A DNA stretch of 64,000 bases from DATLMR01 sp035634255 (GTDB lineage Bacteria > Acidobacteriota > Blastocatellia > UBA7656). Under the pieces are notes generated by a model. It saw nothing but the letters and a program-made list of their open reading frames with translations, had not been told where the DNA came from and ran no database searches. Location: assembly GCA_035634255.1 (NCBI GenBank), contig DASQDI010000012.1, forward strand, positions 30,504 to 94,503, written 5' to 3'. Positions 27,960 to 38,438 of this stretch are shown here, piece after piece; positions within the stretch are counted from its first letter, which is position 1; every line of letters begins with the position of its first letter. Made by a program: the position numbers and the translations under genes.

Positions 27960-28292
27960 TCAATGGAAAAGTACGATAACCGCATGGTAAACGCTGACCA
28001 TCGCGTAGACGGCTACGGCGAGCTGAATACCGATCCGCGCGGTCCGCAGGTGAGCGAAGGTATAACATACCAGAAGGCAGAATGCCGTGATCGACATCTT
28101 GACTATGAAAAATAAGACGGCGTTCTGCTCTATGAGAGACTCCATAAGCGGGTTGCCTTCGGCGGCGACGCCGCGCCCGATGTGCTGCATCGTGGCTACC
28201 GCATCATACCCGGACATTGCGATTGCAGCGAGCACGTACAGGAAGAGCTTCGGGTTCTGCAAGTGCTGAACTAGCGCATCTGTTCTAACCAT
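27960..28292 (-). CDS. small integral membrane protein, DUF5658-like
   Basis: The 110-residue protein has three predicted membrane helices (about 15-32, 57-80, 88-108). Between helices one and two is the motif DAVATMQHIGRGVAAEGNPLM, which matches the DUF5658 pattern of an Asp/Thr helix followed by E-x-NPLM. The function of that family is unknown. AGAGGTC precedes the ATG and an intrinsic terminator follows, so it is an independent unit transcribed against hutH and hutU. Its base composition is lower in GC than its neighbours. Confidence 0.78.
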   Translation of the reverse strand: MVRTDALVQHLQNPKLFLYVLAAIAMSGYDAVATMQHIGRGVAAEGNPLMESLIEQNAVLFFIVKMSITAFCLLVCYTFAHLRTARIGIQLAVAVYAMVSVYHAVIVLFH

Positions 28293-28317
28293 AAAGACCT
28301 CTTCTGCTCAGTTATGT

Positions 28318-28359
28318 CGAGCGCGAGCGGGAATGGGGCTCCCGTATTTCCCGCGCTCG
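28318..28359. other. bulged hairpin in the DUF5658 / hutU intergenic region
   Basis: CGAGCGC (28318-28324) and GGGAA (28329-28333) pair with TTCCC (28348-28352) and GCGCTCG (28353-28359), forming a 12-bp stem with a 4-nt bulge. It lies between divergent genes, about 200 bases before hutU, and could be regulatory. I could not assign a confident hutU promoter. Confidence 0.35.
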
Positions 28360-28564
28360 GATACTTAAACGCAATGACAGTGCCAAAGATACTATTAAAA
28401 ATTCGCGAGATCAATTACCTGCTCGGGGTATTTTTCAAAATAAATTGCCCCCGGCTCGGCGCGCTCCGGGCGGTTCGGCGCGGCTCTTTATGCGTGCTAA
28501 AATCTTGCGGCGGATTCCCGGTTTCATTCGCGGCCGGTAAACGGGTTAACAGAGTAAGGAACCT

Positions 28565-30223
<1,659 letters not shown>

Positions 30224-30247
30224 TCATGGAAGCCAGGGCCGGCGCGC

Positions 30248-30586
30248 CTACTCTCTCTCTTCCAGTCTGCTGACGCGCCGGCTCGTGTTGATCGCGAGGT
30301 GGGCAACCTCCTCACACAGCTTTCTCGTGACCTCGTTGGCCACAATCAGGTTGTTGAATCCCTCGCGCATCTCGGATTGCAGAATGTTCACGACCCCCGT
30401 GAGGTCCCGAACGTCTCTGGTCAGGCTCTTCTGCCCTTCCGTCAATTCGCCGATAGATTCTCTCATCTCCCCAACGGATTCTCTCAGCTCTCCGATAGCT
30501 TCTGTCAACAGCTCTATATCGACGCTGAACTTCGCCTGCTGCTCGACTATGAAATCCATCCTGCGTTGAATGTGATCCTCGCCCAT
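30248..30586 (-). CDS. small coiled-coil protein of unknown function
   Basis: From the ATG at 30586 (GGAAGAG upstream) the 112-residue product is almost wholly helical. It has heptad-like repeats in the middle (ELLTEAIGELRESVGEMRE-type, then ESIGELTEGQ), so it is predicted to form a coiled coil. There is no membrane segment or enzyme motif. The family is common as short hypothetical proteins; possible roles are scaffold or partner binding. It ends 24 bases from the convergent hutU stop. Confidence 0.7.
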   Translation of the reverse strand: MGEDHIQRRMDFIVEQQAKFSVDIELLTEAIGELRESVGEMRESIGELTEGQKSLTRDVRDLTGVVNILQSEMREGFNNLIVANEVTRKLCEEVAHLAINTSRRVSRLEERE

Positions 30587-30666
30587 CGTTTTTCTCTTCC
30601 CTAAATCGGGATCGGGGACCGCCTTCTTATTCAAAAGCAAAACGCGCGCGGGGTCAACCCCTTCGT

Positions 30667-32562
30667 CTAATCGCGCCTGACGTACGCGCGGATGAAGAAG
30701 GTGCGGTCTCCGATCTGAAGGTTCGGATTATGGTCGAGGCCGAAGACCGCTCTCTGCTCGAAGTTCTCCTCTATCCACCGCATCAGGTCCTGGTAGTAAT
30801 CGCGGCCGAATATGGTCGCGGAGAATTCGAAGGTGGGCCGGTTGGTGATCAATATCAAGCGCGTGTTCGAGTCGGTCAGCTGCCTGATGACGCGCCGCTC
30901 CCCTTCTTTATCCAGAAAACCGGGCGTCGTGATCTCCTCGCGCAGGGGGTGCGGGCGGCCCGTGAAGAAGTTGAGCGATGTCCCTTCCGGCATCACCGCG
31001 ACGTACTCCCCGGGGGCCGTCTCCCGATCTATGAAATCCATCGCCTCGCTCATCGCGGTGCCGAGGTCGGAGACGGTAATCATAGTCCCTCGGTCCGTCA
31101 CGAGCGGGTACGTGCCGCCGGACCTGTACCGGTAGGCGATGACCCCAGATGTTACGATGATCCAGATGAAGATTATGCCGAGGGCTATGTTGCTCGCAGT
31201 CCTCCGCGCCTTCTCATTTCGGAACGGGTCGCCGAGCAGGTGCGCCCATGCGCTCGGGTAGAGCATGTAGGTGAACAGAATGACCGAGCCGGGCAGGAGG
31301 TATGAGCTGTACGCCCCCCCGCTGCGGACCCGGAGAATCACGCGCGCCAGGCCCGCGAGCGCGAAGGCCGCGAACGTTATCAGTATGATAATTTCGCCCG
31401 ACGCTTTGCCCGACGCCGAGAGCTGCTTCTGGTACCGGATCAGAGCCGCGACCAACAGCCCGGCCAGCAGCAGGGGCATCCCCAGGTAAGGGCCCTGGTC
31501 GTACTGCACGGTCCCGAGCAAAGGCGTAAGCAGGAAGAGAAGAAGGGACGCCCCCAGAAGCATCCAGAGTTGCGGGTAGCTTATCTTGCCGGAGTCGGCG
31601 GCGGCTTTCGAGTGCTCGATCACCGAGGCTTCGTATGCCCCCCTGCGGGTGAAAATGAGGCTTAACGTCCCTATGGTAATGCCCAGAGCGGCCATCCTCG
31701 CCGCGGCGCTAATCATGCGCGCGAACGATTCGCCGGGATGATCGAAGCCTGAAATCCACTTGTTATAAAAGATCAATTCCTGAGGGAGGTTCTGAAGAAA
31801 CAGGAAGCTCTCGTTCGAGAGCGTGTGCCACCCGACGCGCGCCACTATCATTCCGTAAACGGCCGTGACGACGACGATGGCCGGGAGCAGGTAGATGACC
31901 GCATAGGACGCCGACCGGCGGAGGCCGGGGTAGGCCGTGAGGCCCACCGCAACGATGCCCGCGATTATGGCGGCAAATCCCATCTCGGTCTTCGCGAGGA
32001 TGGTCACCCCGGCGACGAGGCCCGCCCCCATCAGATAGTAGTTCGCCGCGAAGCGCCTCCCCCCCGCCTCCTCTGCGTCCGCCGACCTGCGGATGAAGCA
32101 CACGAGCAGGGCCAGAGAGATCAGGCCGAGCGCGCAGCCATGCAGGGCCGAATACGAGTAGGGGAGTACGTAATTGCCCGCCTGCTTGAACGCGCACATC
32201 CAGATGAGGCTCAGGGTGGCGGCGCTCGACGCGGCCCGGTCCATGAGCTGGCGCGCCAGCCAGTAGACCAGAGAGATGATGACGACGGCCGTGATGATCC
32301 CGCCCGCGTAAAGGACTCCCAGCGAAGGGCCGAACACCTCGTACAGGAAGGAGTTCAGGTAGGGCGACAGAGGCCCGTAGATGTGGCGCACGTCGGAATA
32401 GAGCACCTCACCGCGCGCGAGCCTGAGCGGCTGATTCATCTCGCGCCCGCAGTCCACGAGGGGATTGCCCCATCGCTCCCATGAGACGGCCAGGCCGTAG
32501 ATGAACGAGACAGCGATGAGGAGGACCCAGAAAAGGTCCCTTCTGTCTATTCGAGATGTCAC
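30667..32562 (-). CDS. large membrane protein, GT-C glycosyltransferase-like
   Basis: The 631-residue protein has about 12 predicted membrane helices followed by a soluble C-terminal domain (about 500-631). The N-terminal periplasmic-loop motif DCGREMNQPLRLARGEVLYSD and IYGPLSPYLN, typical of GT39-like GT-C proteins, supports a glycosyltransferase using a polyprenyl-phosphate sugar. No specific substrate can be named. Translation appears to start at the GTG 32562 right before the first helix; the ribosome site is weak. It is divergent from hemL. Confidence 0.75.
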   Translation of the reverse strand: MTSRIDRRDLFWVLLIAVSFIYGLAVSWERWGNPLVDCGREMNQPLRLARGEVLYSDVRHIYGPLSPYLNSFLYEVFGPSLGVLYAGGIITAVVIISLVYWLARQLMDRAASSAATLSLIWMCAFKQAGNYVLPYSYSALHGCALGLISLALLVCFIRRSADAEEAGGRRFAANYYLMGAGLVAGVTILAKTEMGFAAIIAGIVAVGLTAYPGLRRSASYAVIYLLPAIVVVTAVYGMIVARVGWHTLSNESFLFLQNLPQELIFYNKWISGFDHPGESFARMISAAARMAALGITIGTLSLIFTRRGAYEASVIEHSKAAADSGKISYPQLWMLLGASLLLFLLTPLLGTVQYDQGPYLGMPLLLAGLLVAALIRYQKQLSASGKASGEIIILITFAAFALAGLARVILRVRSGGAYSSYLLPGSVILFTYMLYPSAWAHLLGDPFRNEKARRTASNIALGIIFIWIIVTSGVIAYRYRSGGTYPLVTDRGTMITVSDLGTAMSEAMDFIDRETAPGEYVAVMPEGTSLNFFTGRPHPLREEITTPGFLDKEGERRVIRQLTDSNTRLILITNRPTFEFSATIFGRDYYQDLMRWIEENFEQRAVFGLDHNPNLQIGDRTFFIRAYVRRD

Positions 32563-32608
32563 GATGAAGCGCGATTATAGGCGATTGCTTGCTTGAAAGA
32601 TAGCGCAG

Positions 32609-32650
32609 TTTTCAATTTTCAGCCTCAAGAAGCGGGGCCGAAAATCGAAA
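32609..32650. repeat. imperfect inverted repeat between divergent genes
   Basis: The segments 32610-32624 and 32636-32650 match as an inverted repeat at 13 of 15 positions, rich in TTTTC/GAAAA. It lies upstream of the hemL promoter and could be an intergenic repeat or a regulatory hairpin. Confidence 0.4.
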
Positions 32651-32667
32651 GCCGAAAACGGTTCTCC

Positions 32668-32695
32668 TTAACCAAAAGCTGCCCGGTTGTTATAC
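32668..32695 (+). promoter_or_regulatory. predicted hemL promoter
   Basis: TTAACC (32668-32673) and TTATAC (32690-32695) are spaced by 16 bases, giving a leader of about 50 nt to the hemL ATG at 32752. Confidence 0.45.
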
Positions 32696-32751
32696 TCGTC
32701 ATGGCTATCGGGCATTCGTTCGGATTTCCCGGCAAAAGGTGAGAAATTTAT

Positions 32752-34050
32752 ATGACTAAGCTCGGAACTGACAGATCGGATGAGTTGTTCGAGAAGGCGC
32801 AGGCGGTAATCCCCGGAGGCGTCAACAGCCCCGTCCGCGCGTTCCGCGCCGTCGGCCGCGCGCCCCTCTTCATTCAATCCGCGGCCGGGTCGAACGTCGC
32901 GGACGTTGACGGGAACACTTACACCGATTACGTCGGCTCGTGGGGCCCCATGATTTTGGGCCACGCGCACCCTGTAGTGATCGAGGCGGTCCGCGACGCC
33001 GCGTCGCGCGGGACGAGTTACGGCGCGCCCACGGAGATCGAAATAGAACTTGCCGAAGAGATCATATCGGCCGTGCCGTCGATTGAGAGGGTGCGTCTCG
33101 TCAGCTCGGGCACCGAGGCCACGATGAGCGCCATCAGGCTCGCGCGCGGCTTCACGGGCCGCGACATCATCGTCAAGTTTGAGGGCTGCTATCACGGGCA
33201 CACCGACAGCCTCCTCGTGAAAGCGGGCTCCGGGCTCGCGACGTTCGGCACCCCCGACAGCGCGGGAATCCCGGCGGACTTCGCGCGCAATACTATCGTC
33301 GCCCCCTTCAACGACGCGCCAGCGCTTGAGCGGCTCTTCGGAGAACGCGGGGGCGAGATCGCCGCGGTGATCATCGAGCCCGTGGCCGGGAACATGGGGT
33401 GCGTGCCTCCTCAGGCGGGCTACCTCGAAGCCGTGCGCGACGTGACCGCGCGCCACGGCGCGTTACTGATCTTCGACGAAGTGATGACCGGCTTCCGCGT
33501 CGCTTACGGGGGCGCGCAGCAGCTCTACGGCATCAAGCCCGATCTGACCTGCCTCGGTAAGATCATCGGGGGCGGGTTGCCCGCGGCGGCCTTCGGGGGC
33601 CGCGCGGACGTGATGGACCGCGTCGCTCCCGTCGGCCCGGTCTATCAGGCGGGGACTCTCTCGGGGAACCCCCTCGCCGTCAGCGCGGGCCTCGCCACGC
33701 TAAGGCTGCTGAAAAAATTCGACCCGTATGACGAGCTTGAGGAGCGCAGCGCCCGCCTCGAACGGGGCTTGCGCGATGCCGCGGGAGAGCTTGGCATCCC
33801 CGCGACCGTGAACCGCGTGGGCTCCATGCTCACGGCCTTCTTCACCGGAGGCCCGGTCACCGGGTGGGACACGGCGAAGAGATCGAACACCGAGCTTTAC
33901 GGCCGCTTCTTCCGGGCTATGCTTGAGGAAGGAATCTACCTCGCGCCTTCACAGTACGAGTGCGCTTTCGTCAGTCTCGCTCACACCGACGAAGTCATCG
34001 ACCACACGGTAAAAGCCGCTCGCGCGAGCCTGCGAAGGCTGACGGAGTGA
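32752..34050 (+). CDS. hemL: glutamate-1-semialdehyde 2,1-aminomutase
   Basis: The 432-residue PLP enzyme converts glutamate-1-semialdehyde to 5-aminolevulinate in the C5 route to haem and other tetrapyrroles. The PLP-binding lysine is Lys270 in LTCLGKIIGGG, the aspartate that contacts the pyridine nitrogen is in LLIFDEVMTGFR, and the N-terminal PGGVNSPVRAF block is diagnostic. The length is normal. AAAGGTGAG precedes the ATG. It is a single-gene unit, with no other haem gene in the window. Confidence 0.97.
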   Translation: MTKLGTDRSDELFEKAQAVIPGGVNSPVRAFRAVGRAPLFIQSAAGSNVADVDGNTYTDYVGSWGPMILGHAHPVVIEAVRDAASRGTSYGAPTEIEIELAEEIISAVPSIERVRLVSSGTEATMSAIRLARGFTGRDIIVKFEGCYHGHTDSLLVKAGSGLATFGTPDSAGIPADFARNTIVAPFNDAPALERLFGERGGEIAAVIIEPVAGNMGCVPPQAGYLEAVRDVTARHGALLIFDEVMTGFRVAYGGAQQLYGIKPDLTCLGKIIGGGLPAAAFGGRADVMDRVAPVGPVYQAGTLSGNPLAVSAGLATLRLLKKFDPYDELEERSARLERGLRDAAGELGIPATVNRVGSMLTAFFTGGPVTGWDTAKRSNTELYGRFFRAMLEEGIYLAPSQYECAFVSLAHTDEVIDHTVKAARASLRRLTE

Positions 34051-34076
34051 TTCCGGCTTCGGGGGATTAATCGGGA

Positions 34077-34346
34077 TCAAATCGAATCGAAGACTATCTC
34101 TTCGAGGACGAGGGCGGCCACTTCGTCAGGCTTCGCGCAAGCCCCGTCCTGCTGCACGTCGAAATAGTAAGAAGAGTACTCGCGGTCTTCTCTCACCCAT
34201 TCCAGAAAATCCCGAAAGCTGAAGTCTCGCTTTAACTCTCGAATCTTTTCGGGAAGCACGCGGGCGCGAATCTCGTCATGCCCCGTTCCAAGGTCGCGCG
34301 CTTTCGCGCACTCTTCGATCAACCGCGAGATCAGCGCCCGGTACAT
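34077..34346 (-). CDS. small hypothetical protein downstream of the UshA-like gene
   Basis: The 89-residue product is not recognised. It is acidic and mixed helical, with a WVREDREYSSYYFDV segment, and has no signal or membrane helix. Its ATG lies only 3 bases after the stop codon of the UshA-like gene, so the two are very likely co-translated. Whether it has a role linked to the nucleotidase is unknown. Confidence 0.6.
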   Translation of the reverse strand: MYRALISRLIEECAKARDLGTGHDEIRARVLPEKIRELKRDFSFRDFLEWVREDREYSSYYFDVQQDGACAKPDEVAALVLEEIVFDSI

Positions 34347-34349
34347 CTT

Positions 34350-35924
34350 TTATAAACCCGCCGCCGCGCCGCGCGGCGCCCTCGCTTCTTTGACCCGGCC
34401 CTCCACCTGCGGGGAGATGGTGCCCCTTTTCCTGATCGCTTCCATCACCACGTCCGGCTCGACGGGGCCGTCCTCGGGCTTTATGAGCACTTCAGCCCCT
34501 TCGAAGTCGTACCCGTCGCCCCCTCCCAGCACGTAAGCGCTCAAGGCGAGGGTGTACGTCTTTGCGGGGTCGGCCTCGGCCCCGTTGATCTCTATCTTTG
34601 TGACGCGAGAGCCGACGGGTTTGCTCGCGTCGTACTCGAATTTCATGCCCGAGACCTGCGGGAAGCGGCCGTCCTCCTCGCCCGCCACGCTCACCCCATT
34701 TTCGAGCAGGCGCTTGAGGTGCGCGCCCGTGATCCGCACTTTGACCAGAGTGTTCTCGAACGGGAGTATGGTGAGAACGTCTTTCTTGCTGATCTCCCCC
34801 GGCCCGTAGGTCGCGTCCGAGCGGATGCTGCCGCTGTTGACGAGCGCGAGGTCGGAGCCGAGCGCCTCGCGGTAAACGTCGCCCAGAAAGTTGCCGAGGT
34901 TGGACTCTTCGCGCCGCACCACGCCCGCGCGGGCTTCCAGGACGACCGTGGTGTTGCCGATGACCTCTCCGAGGCTCCTATTCAACTGCTCTTCATACCG
35001 CGCGACTACGGCCGCGACTTTCGGGTCTTCTTTGATGGCGTCCGTGACCGGGACGGCCTGCCAGTCGATTGACTCGACCGCGTAACGCGAGGCGCGGGCC
35101 TTGCCTTTCGCCGTCCCGCGGCGGCGCGCCACGAGGTTGAAGTCGATCCGGCCCAGGTTCCGCGCGTCGGACCCCATCTTCAAAATAGGGGTGCCGCCCG
35201 CCATCGATTCCAGCAACTCGTGCTCGTGGCCGCCCACGATCAAGTCTACGTCGGCCTCGGAAGCGAGCCTCTTATCATCACGCATCGGCAGGTGGGTGAG
35301 GGCGACCACGATGTCGACGCCCTGCCTGCGTAACAGGCTCGCCACCCGCTTCCCCACCGCGATTGGGTCCTCGAACCGGACCTGCGGTCCCGGATTCGAC
35401 ATCGTCCCCGTCTCCGAGAGCAGCAGCCCGAAGACCCCGACTCGGACGCCCCCGACCTCGCGGATGATGTAGGGCTGCGCGCCTCCGAAGGGCTTCCCGG
35501 TCTTCCTGTCGAACACGTTCGCGATTGTGTAGGCGAAGCGGGACTCCTTCATCCGCGCGAGGAGCACGTCCGGCCCGAAGTCGAATTCGTGGTTGCCGAG
35601 CGTCGCGATGTCCAGGCCGGCGGCGTTCAGGGCCGAGACCATCTGCTCGCCTTTGAAGAATCGCGAGGCGACCGAAGGCGAGATGAAGTCTCCCGCGAGC
35701 AGGAAGAGCGTGTTCGGCGACTGCCCGCGAATCTGGCTCTGTAACGTGCTGACCCGAGCCATGCCCCCGCGCTTGCCCCTGTCGACGGGCGCGGTCTGGT
35801 AGACATCGTTGAGCTGTAAGATGGTGACTGTCTTCCTGGGAGCCTCGGGCCCCTGCGAGCCGAGAACGGCGGCGGGCAGCAGGGCGGCCACCAGCGCCAG
35901 GCGGAGAAACATGCTCATTGCCAT
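34350..35924 (-). CDS. UshA-like 5'-nucleotidase/2',3'-cyclic phosphodiesterase, exported
   Basis: The 524-residue protein has a signal peptide (about 1-23). A calcineurin-like metallophosphatase domain (about 30-280) shows the metal motifs LQLNDVYQT, TLGNHEFDFG and VALTHLPM, and GGHEHELLES. A 5'-nucleotidase C-terminal domain (about 320-500) has the NSGSIRSD and GGGDGYDF substrate-ring motifs. It likely hydrolyses nucleotides in the periplasm to scavenge phosphate and nucleosides. The first motif has Val-Tyr-Gln where D-x-H is the family norm (ND-VYQ rather than NDxHG), so metal binding at that position may be altered. AAGGGGAAG precedes the ATG. It is second in a three-gene operon. Confidence 0.88.
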   Translation of the reverse strand: MAMSMFLRLALVAALLPAAVLGSQGPEAPRKTVTILQLNDVYQTAPVDRGKRGGMARVSTLQSQIRGQSPNTLFLLAGDFISPSVASRFFKGEQMVSALNAAGLDIATLGNHEFDFGPDVLLARMKESRFAYTIANVFDRKTGKPFGGAQPYIIREVGGVRVGVFGLLLSETGTMSNPGPQVRFEDPIAVGKRVASLLRRQGVDIVVALTHLPMRDDKRLASEADVDLIVGGHEHELLESMAGGTPILKMGSDARNLGRIDFNLVARRRGTAKGKARASRYAVESIDWQAVPVTDAIKEDPKVAAVVARYEEQLNRSLGEVIGNTTVVLEARAGVVRREESNLGNFLGDVYREALGSDLALVNSGSIRSDATYGPGEISKKDVLTILPFENTLVKVRITGAHLKRLLENGVSVAGEEDGRFPQVSGMKFEYDASKPVGSRVTKIEINGAEADPAKTYTLALSAYVLGGGDGYDFEGAEVLIKPEDGPVEPDVVMEAIRKRGTISPQVEGRVKEARAPRGAAAGL

Positions 35925-35933
35925 TCTTCCCCT

Positions 35934-36470
35934 TTAATTATTCTCTTTCGCCCTCTCCCTCGCCGGGTCGAGATGCCTTGTCGTGTTCTCCGTGACGCTC
36001 GGGGGCGGGAAGATCGGCCCCGTGTTGCGCGGCGGCAACTCTTCAGCGCGGGGGGGCTGAGAGTATTGGTCCTGTGGGTATAGATTCTGAGGATACTGTA
36101 CCGGCTGTTGAGAGAACGGGAGGGTCGCCTTCGACTTCCCCTGATTGTGGTAGCTTATGATTTCCGCCACGCCTTTGCCCATCATCGAGAAGGCCGGGAG
36201 CAGCATCCAGAACCACCATATCTTTCCCGCGGGCGCGAAGAAAAATACCGCGAAGGAGACCAGCAGGAAGCCGATGCCCGTGAACGTCTGCATAATCCCT
36301 TCTGACAGGCTGGGCGGCTTTTTTTCCTTGCGCCTCTTCCCCCGATGGGTCGTCCGGTCCTCCGGCAACTGGCCCGTGAGCGCCTGGGGGACGAGGCTGA
36401 GATTCGCCCCGCAGGACCTGCAAAACTTAACGCCTTCGGTATTGACGGCCGCGCAATTCGGGCAATACAT
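35934..36470 (-). CDS. zinc-ribbon membrane protein
   Basis: The 178-residue protein starts with a four-cysteine zinc ribbon (MYCPNCAAVN...FCRSCGANL, residues 3-21). A basic linker and two closely spaced membrane helices (about 65-105) follow, then a Gln/Pro-rich low-complexity tail. This is a common bacterial arrangement with no defined function. GGAGGGTGA precedes the ATG. It is 9 bases upstream of the UshA-like gene and begins that operon. Confidence 0.8.
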   Translation of the reverse strand: MYCPNCAAVNTEGVKFCRSCGANLSLVPQALTGQLPEDRTTHRGKRRKEKKPPSLSEGIMQTFTGIGFLLVSFAVFFFAPAGKIWWFWMLLPAFSMMGKGVAEIISYHNQGKSKATLPFSQQPVQYPQNLYPQDQYSQPPRAEELPPRNTGPIFPPPSVTENTTRHLDPARERAKENN

Positions 36471-36585
36471 AAACTCACCCTCCCACCTTCGCCTGTCTAT
36501 CCAACCCTTGATTGGAGAGCATAATCGTTTTCGTGGTTACATTTCAATGATGCCGCGTGCGGGAGGGCCGGCCGAGGAAGGGAGG

Positions 36586-36613
36586 CGGGGCCGGCCCGGG
36601 CGGACCGGCCCCG
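36586..36613 (-). terminator. GC-rich hairpin downstream of the OmpA gene
   Basis: CGGGGCCGG (36586-36594) pairs perfectly with CCGGCCCCG (36605-36613) around a 10-nt loop, immediately after the OmpA-family stop codon on the minus strand. There is no U-tract. Confidence 0.55.
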
Positions 36614-36620
36614 GGGGTTA

Positions 36621-38207
36621 TCAGTTGCCGTCCAGCCGGTCGGGGCTTATGAAGACGATCTCGACCCGCCGGTTGAGCGCGCGGGCGCGGGCCGTCTTGC
36701 TCGAAGAAGCCGGGACGCTCGACCCCCGCGATTCGACCCTGAAGTTATTCCTCGGGACGTGGTAAGCCGCGATGTAATCCGCGACCGCTTGCGCCCGCCC
36801 GAGGGCGAACTGTTCGGCATTCGCCCGCGCGTCGGAGTGGCCCTCGATGGTGAATACGATGTCAGAATTGGCCGCCAGAGCCTGTCCCAGGGCGTCCATC
36901 TTCGCCTTCACGGGCTTCCCGAGGGAGGTCTGATTCGGGACGAAGTAGTTATCCGAGAGCACGAGGACGAAGCCTTCCGCGGTCGGCTTGACGGTCCCGG
37001 CCTTGGCGAGGGCCGTCTGTAGCTCCGCGAATTTGCGGCGCCGGGCCTCGGCCTCGGCGTTCTCGCGGTCCCTTCTCTCGATCTCTTCGATGCGCGAGTT
37101 GGCGCTGGTGAACTGGGACTCAAGGGAGGTGATCCGCTGGCGCGCGCCCGTAAGCTCCGTGCTGGTCTGCTCTATCTCCCTCCGCAGGCGGTTGTTCTCC
37201 GCGAGTAGCTGCCTGTTTTCGGCGCGCGCCTCGGCGGCGTCGCGCATGGCTCGGGCCAGCTGTTCTTCGGCATTCGTGCGGGCGAGCTCAGAAGCCCTTA
37301 GCCTCGTGTCGACGTCGCTAAGCTTCGATTCGAGGTCCGAAGCGGTGTTGGTCGCGCGGCGGACCTCTTCGTCGCGCCTCTGGATTTCGGCCCTCCGCTC
37401 GGCGGCGAGGGCCCTCTCTTCCGATATATCTCGCGTGCGCACCGCGAGGGTGATGGCCTCGCGAGAGACGCGCCCGACTTCGTGAACGCTCGCGCCCTGC
37501 CGGAAGAGGTCTTCGGCCTGTTCGAGCGAGCGAGTGGCTGACCTGAAATCGTTGGGGTCGTACTTCTCCCCGTCCGCGAGCTTGGCGATCTGGACCGCGC
37601 GCCGGGCCTGCAATAACTCCATCGGGGTCTTGTTGTAATTGCGCTCGGCGAGCTCGGGCACGGACGAGTCGGTGTAGAACCTGCCCGAGTCCCCCGTGAA
37701 GTAGACTTCGCTCGCCTGCACCTGCACCTTGTTGGTGACCGGCGTCAGGTTCTCGAGTATCACCATGCGCGAAGGGAGGCGCACCAGGTAATGCGGCTCG
37801 GCGGTGATGATCATCGCGAAGGTCTGATGGGCCGTCGCCGTCTTCAGGCGGGCCGAGCTGCCCGAGAGCCTGAACTCGCCCAGGTTATCGACCTGGCCCG
37901 CGGGCGTGATGGCCCAGAGGACGTAGGTGTTGTAGTCGGCCCCGAAGTTGAAGGCGGGAATCATGTTTTCGACCGTGATGTCTATCTCGCTGGTGTTTCG
38001 CTTGCGCCAGCGCTCGACCGTGGCCTCGGCCTTCGCGTTCGGCCTGAGCGTCGTCCCGGAGAAGAAGACCTTGACCGGGTCTCTGAAGTAAGTTATCGCG
38101 ATGGTTCTACGCCGGAGGTCGCCGCCCTGCGCCCTCGCAATATCGGCCGGCGCCAGGGCCGACAGGAGCGCGACTGCTGTGAGTGAAAAGATCGAAAACT
38201 TCTTCAT
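36621..38207 (-). CDS. OmpA family protein with long coiled coil
   Basis: From the ATG at 38207 (GAGAGGA upstream) the 528-residue protein has a signal peptide (about 1-26). A beta-rich N-terminal domain (about 30-200) and a long charged coiled coil (about 225-395) follow, then a C-terminal OmpA peptidoglycan-binding domain (about 400-525). The last contains FTIEGHSDARANAEQFALGRAQAV and the RALNRRVEI end motif. It likely links an outer-membrane or periplasmic assembly to peptidoglycan. The coiled coil replaces the usual beta-barrel. A hairpin separates it from the following operon. Confidence 0.88.
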   Translation of the reverse strand: MKKFSIFSLTAVALLSALAPADIARAQGGDLRRRTIAITYFRDPVKVFFSGTTLRPNAKAEATVERWRKRNTSEIDITVENMIPAFNFGADYNTYVLWAITPAGQVDNLGEFRLSGSSARLKTATAHQTFAMIITAEPHYLVRLPSRMVILENLTPVTNKVQVQASEVYFTGDSGRFYTDSSVPELAERNYNKTPMELLQARRAVQIAKLADGEKYDPNDFRSATRSLEQAEDLFRQGASVHEVGRVSREAITLAVRTRDISEERALAAERRAEIQRRDEEVRRATNTASDLESKLSDVDTRLRASELARTNAEEQLARAMRDAAEARAENRQLLAENNRLRREIEQTSTELTGARQRITSLESQFTSANSRIEEIERRDRENAEAEARRRKFAELQTALAKAGTVKPTAEGFVLVLSDNYFVPNQTSLGKPVKAKMDALGQALAANSDIVFTIEGHSDARANAEQFALGRAQAVADYIAAYHVPRNNFRVESRGSSVPASSSKTARARALNRRVEIVFISPDRLDGN

Positions 38208-38438
38208 ATTTAATCCTCTCCAAAACAAGATTGCCCTATTCCAAAATCCGGAATGTGCGGTCAGCGGACTTATCCTGCTCATTTGATAGTCTTAAACGCC
38301 GGTGATTTTACGAGGTTTCACGATCTTGATCTTACCAAGCGGTCATACGGAGAGACAAGCAAGGACAGGAAGGGCCGGGCGGCGGGGGTCTTTGTCCGCG
38401 CCCCCTCCATCTTTAGGAATCTGTTCACTATTGGCGGG

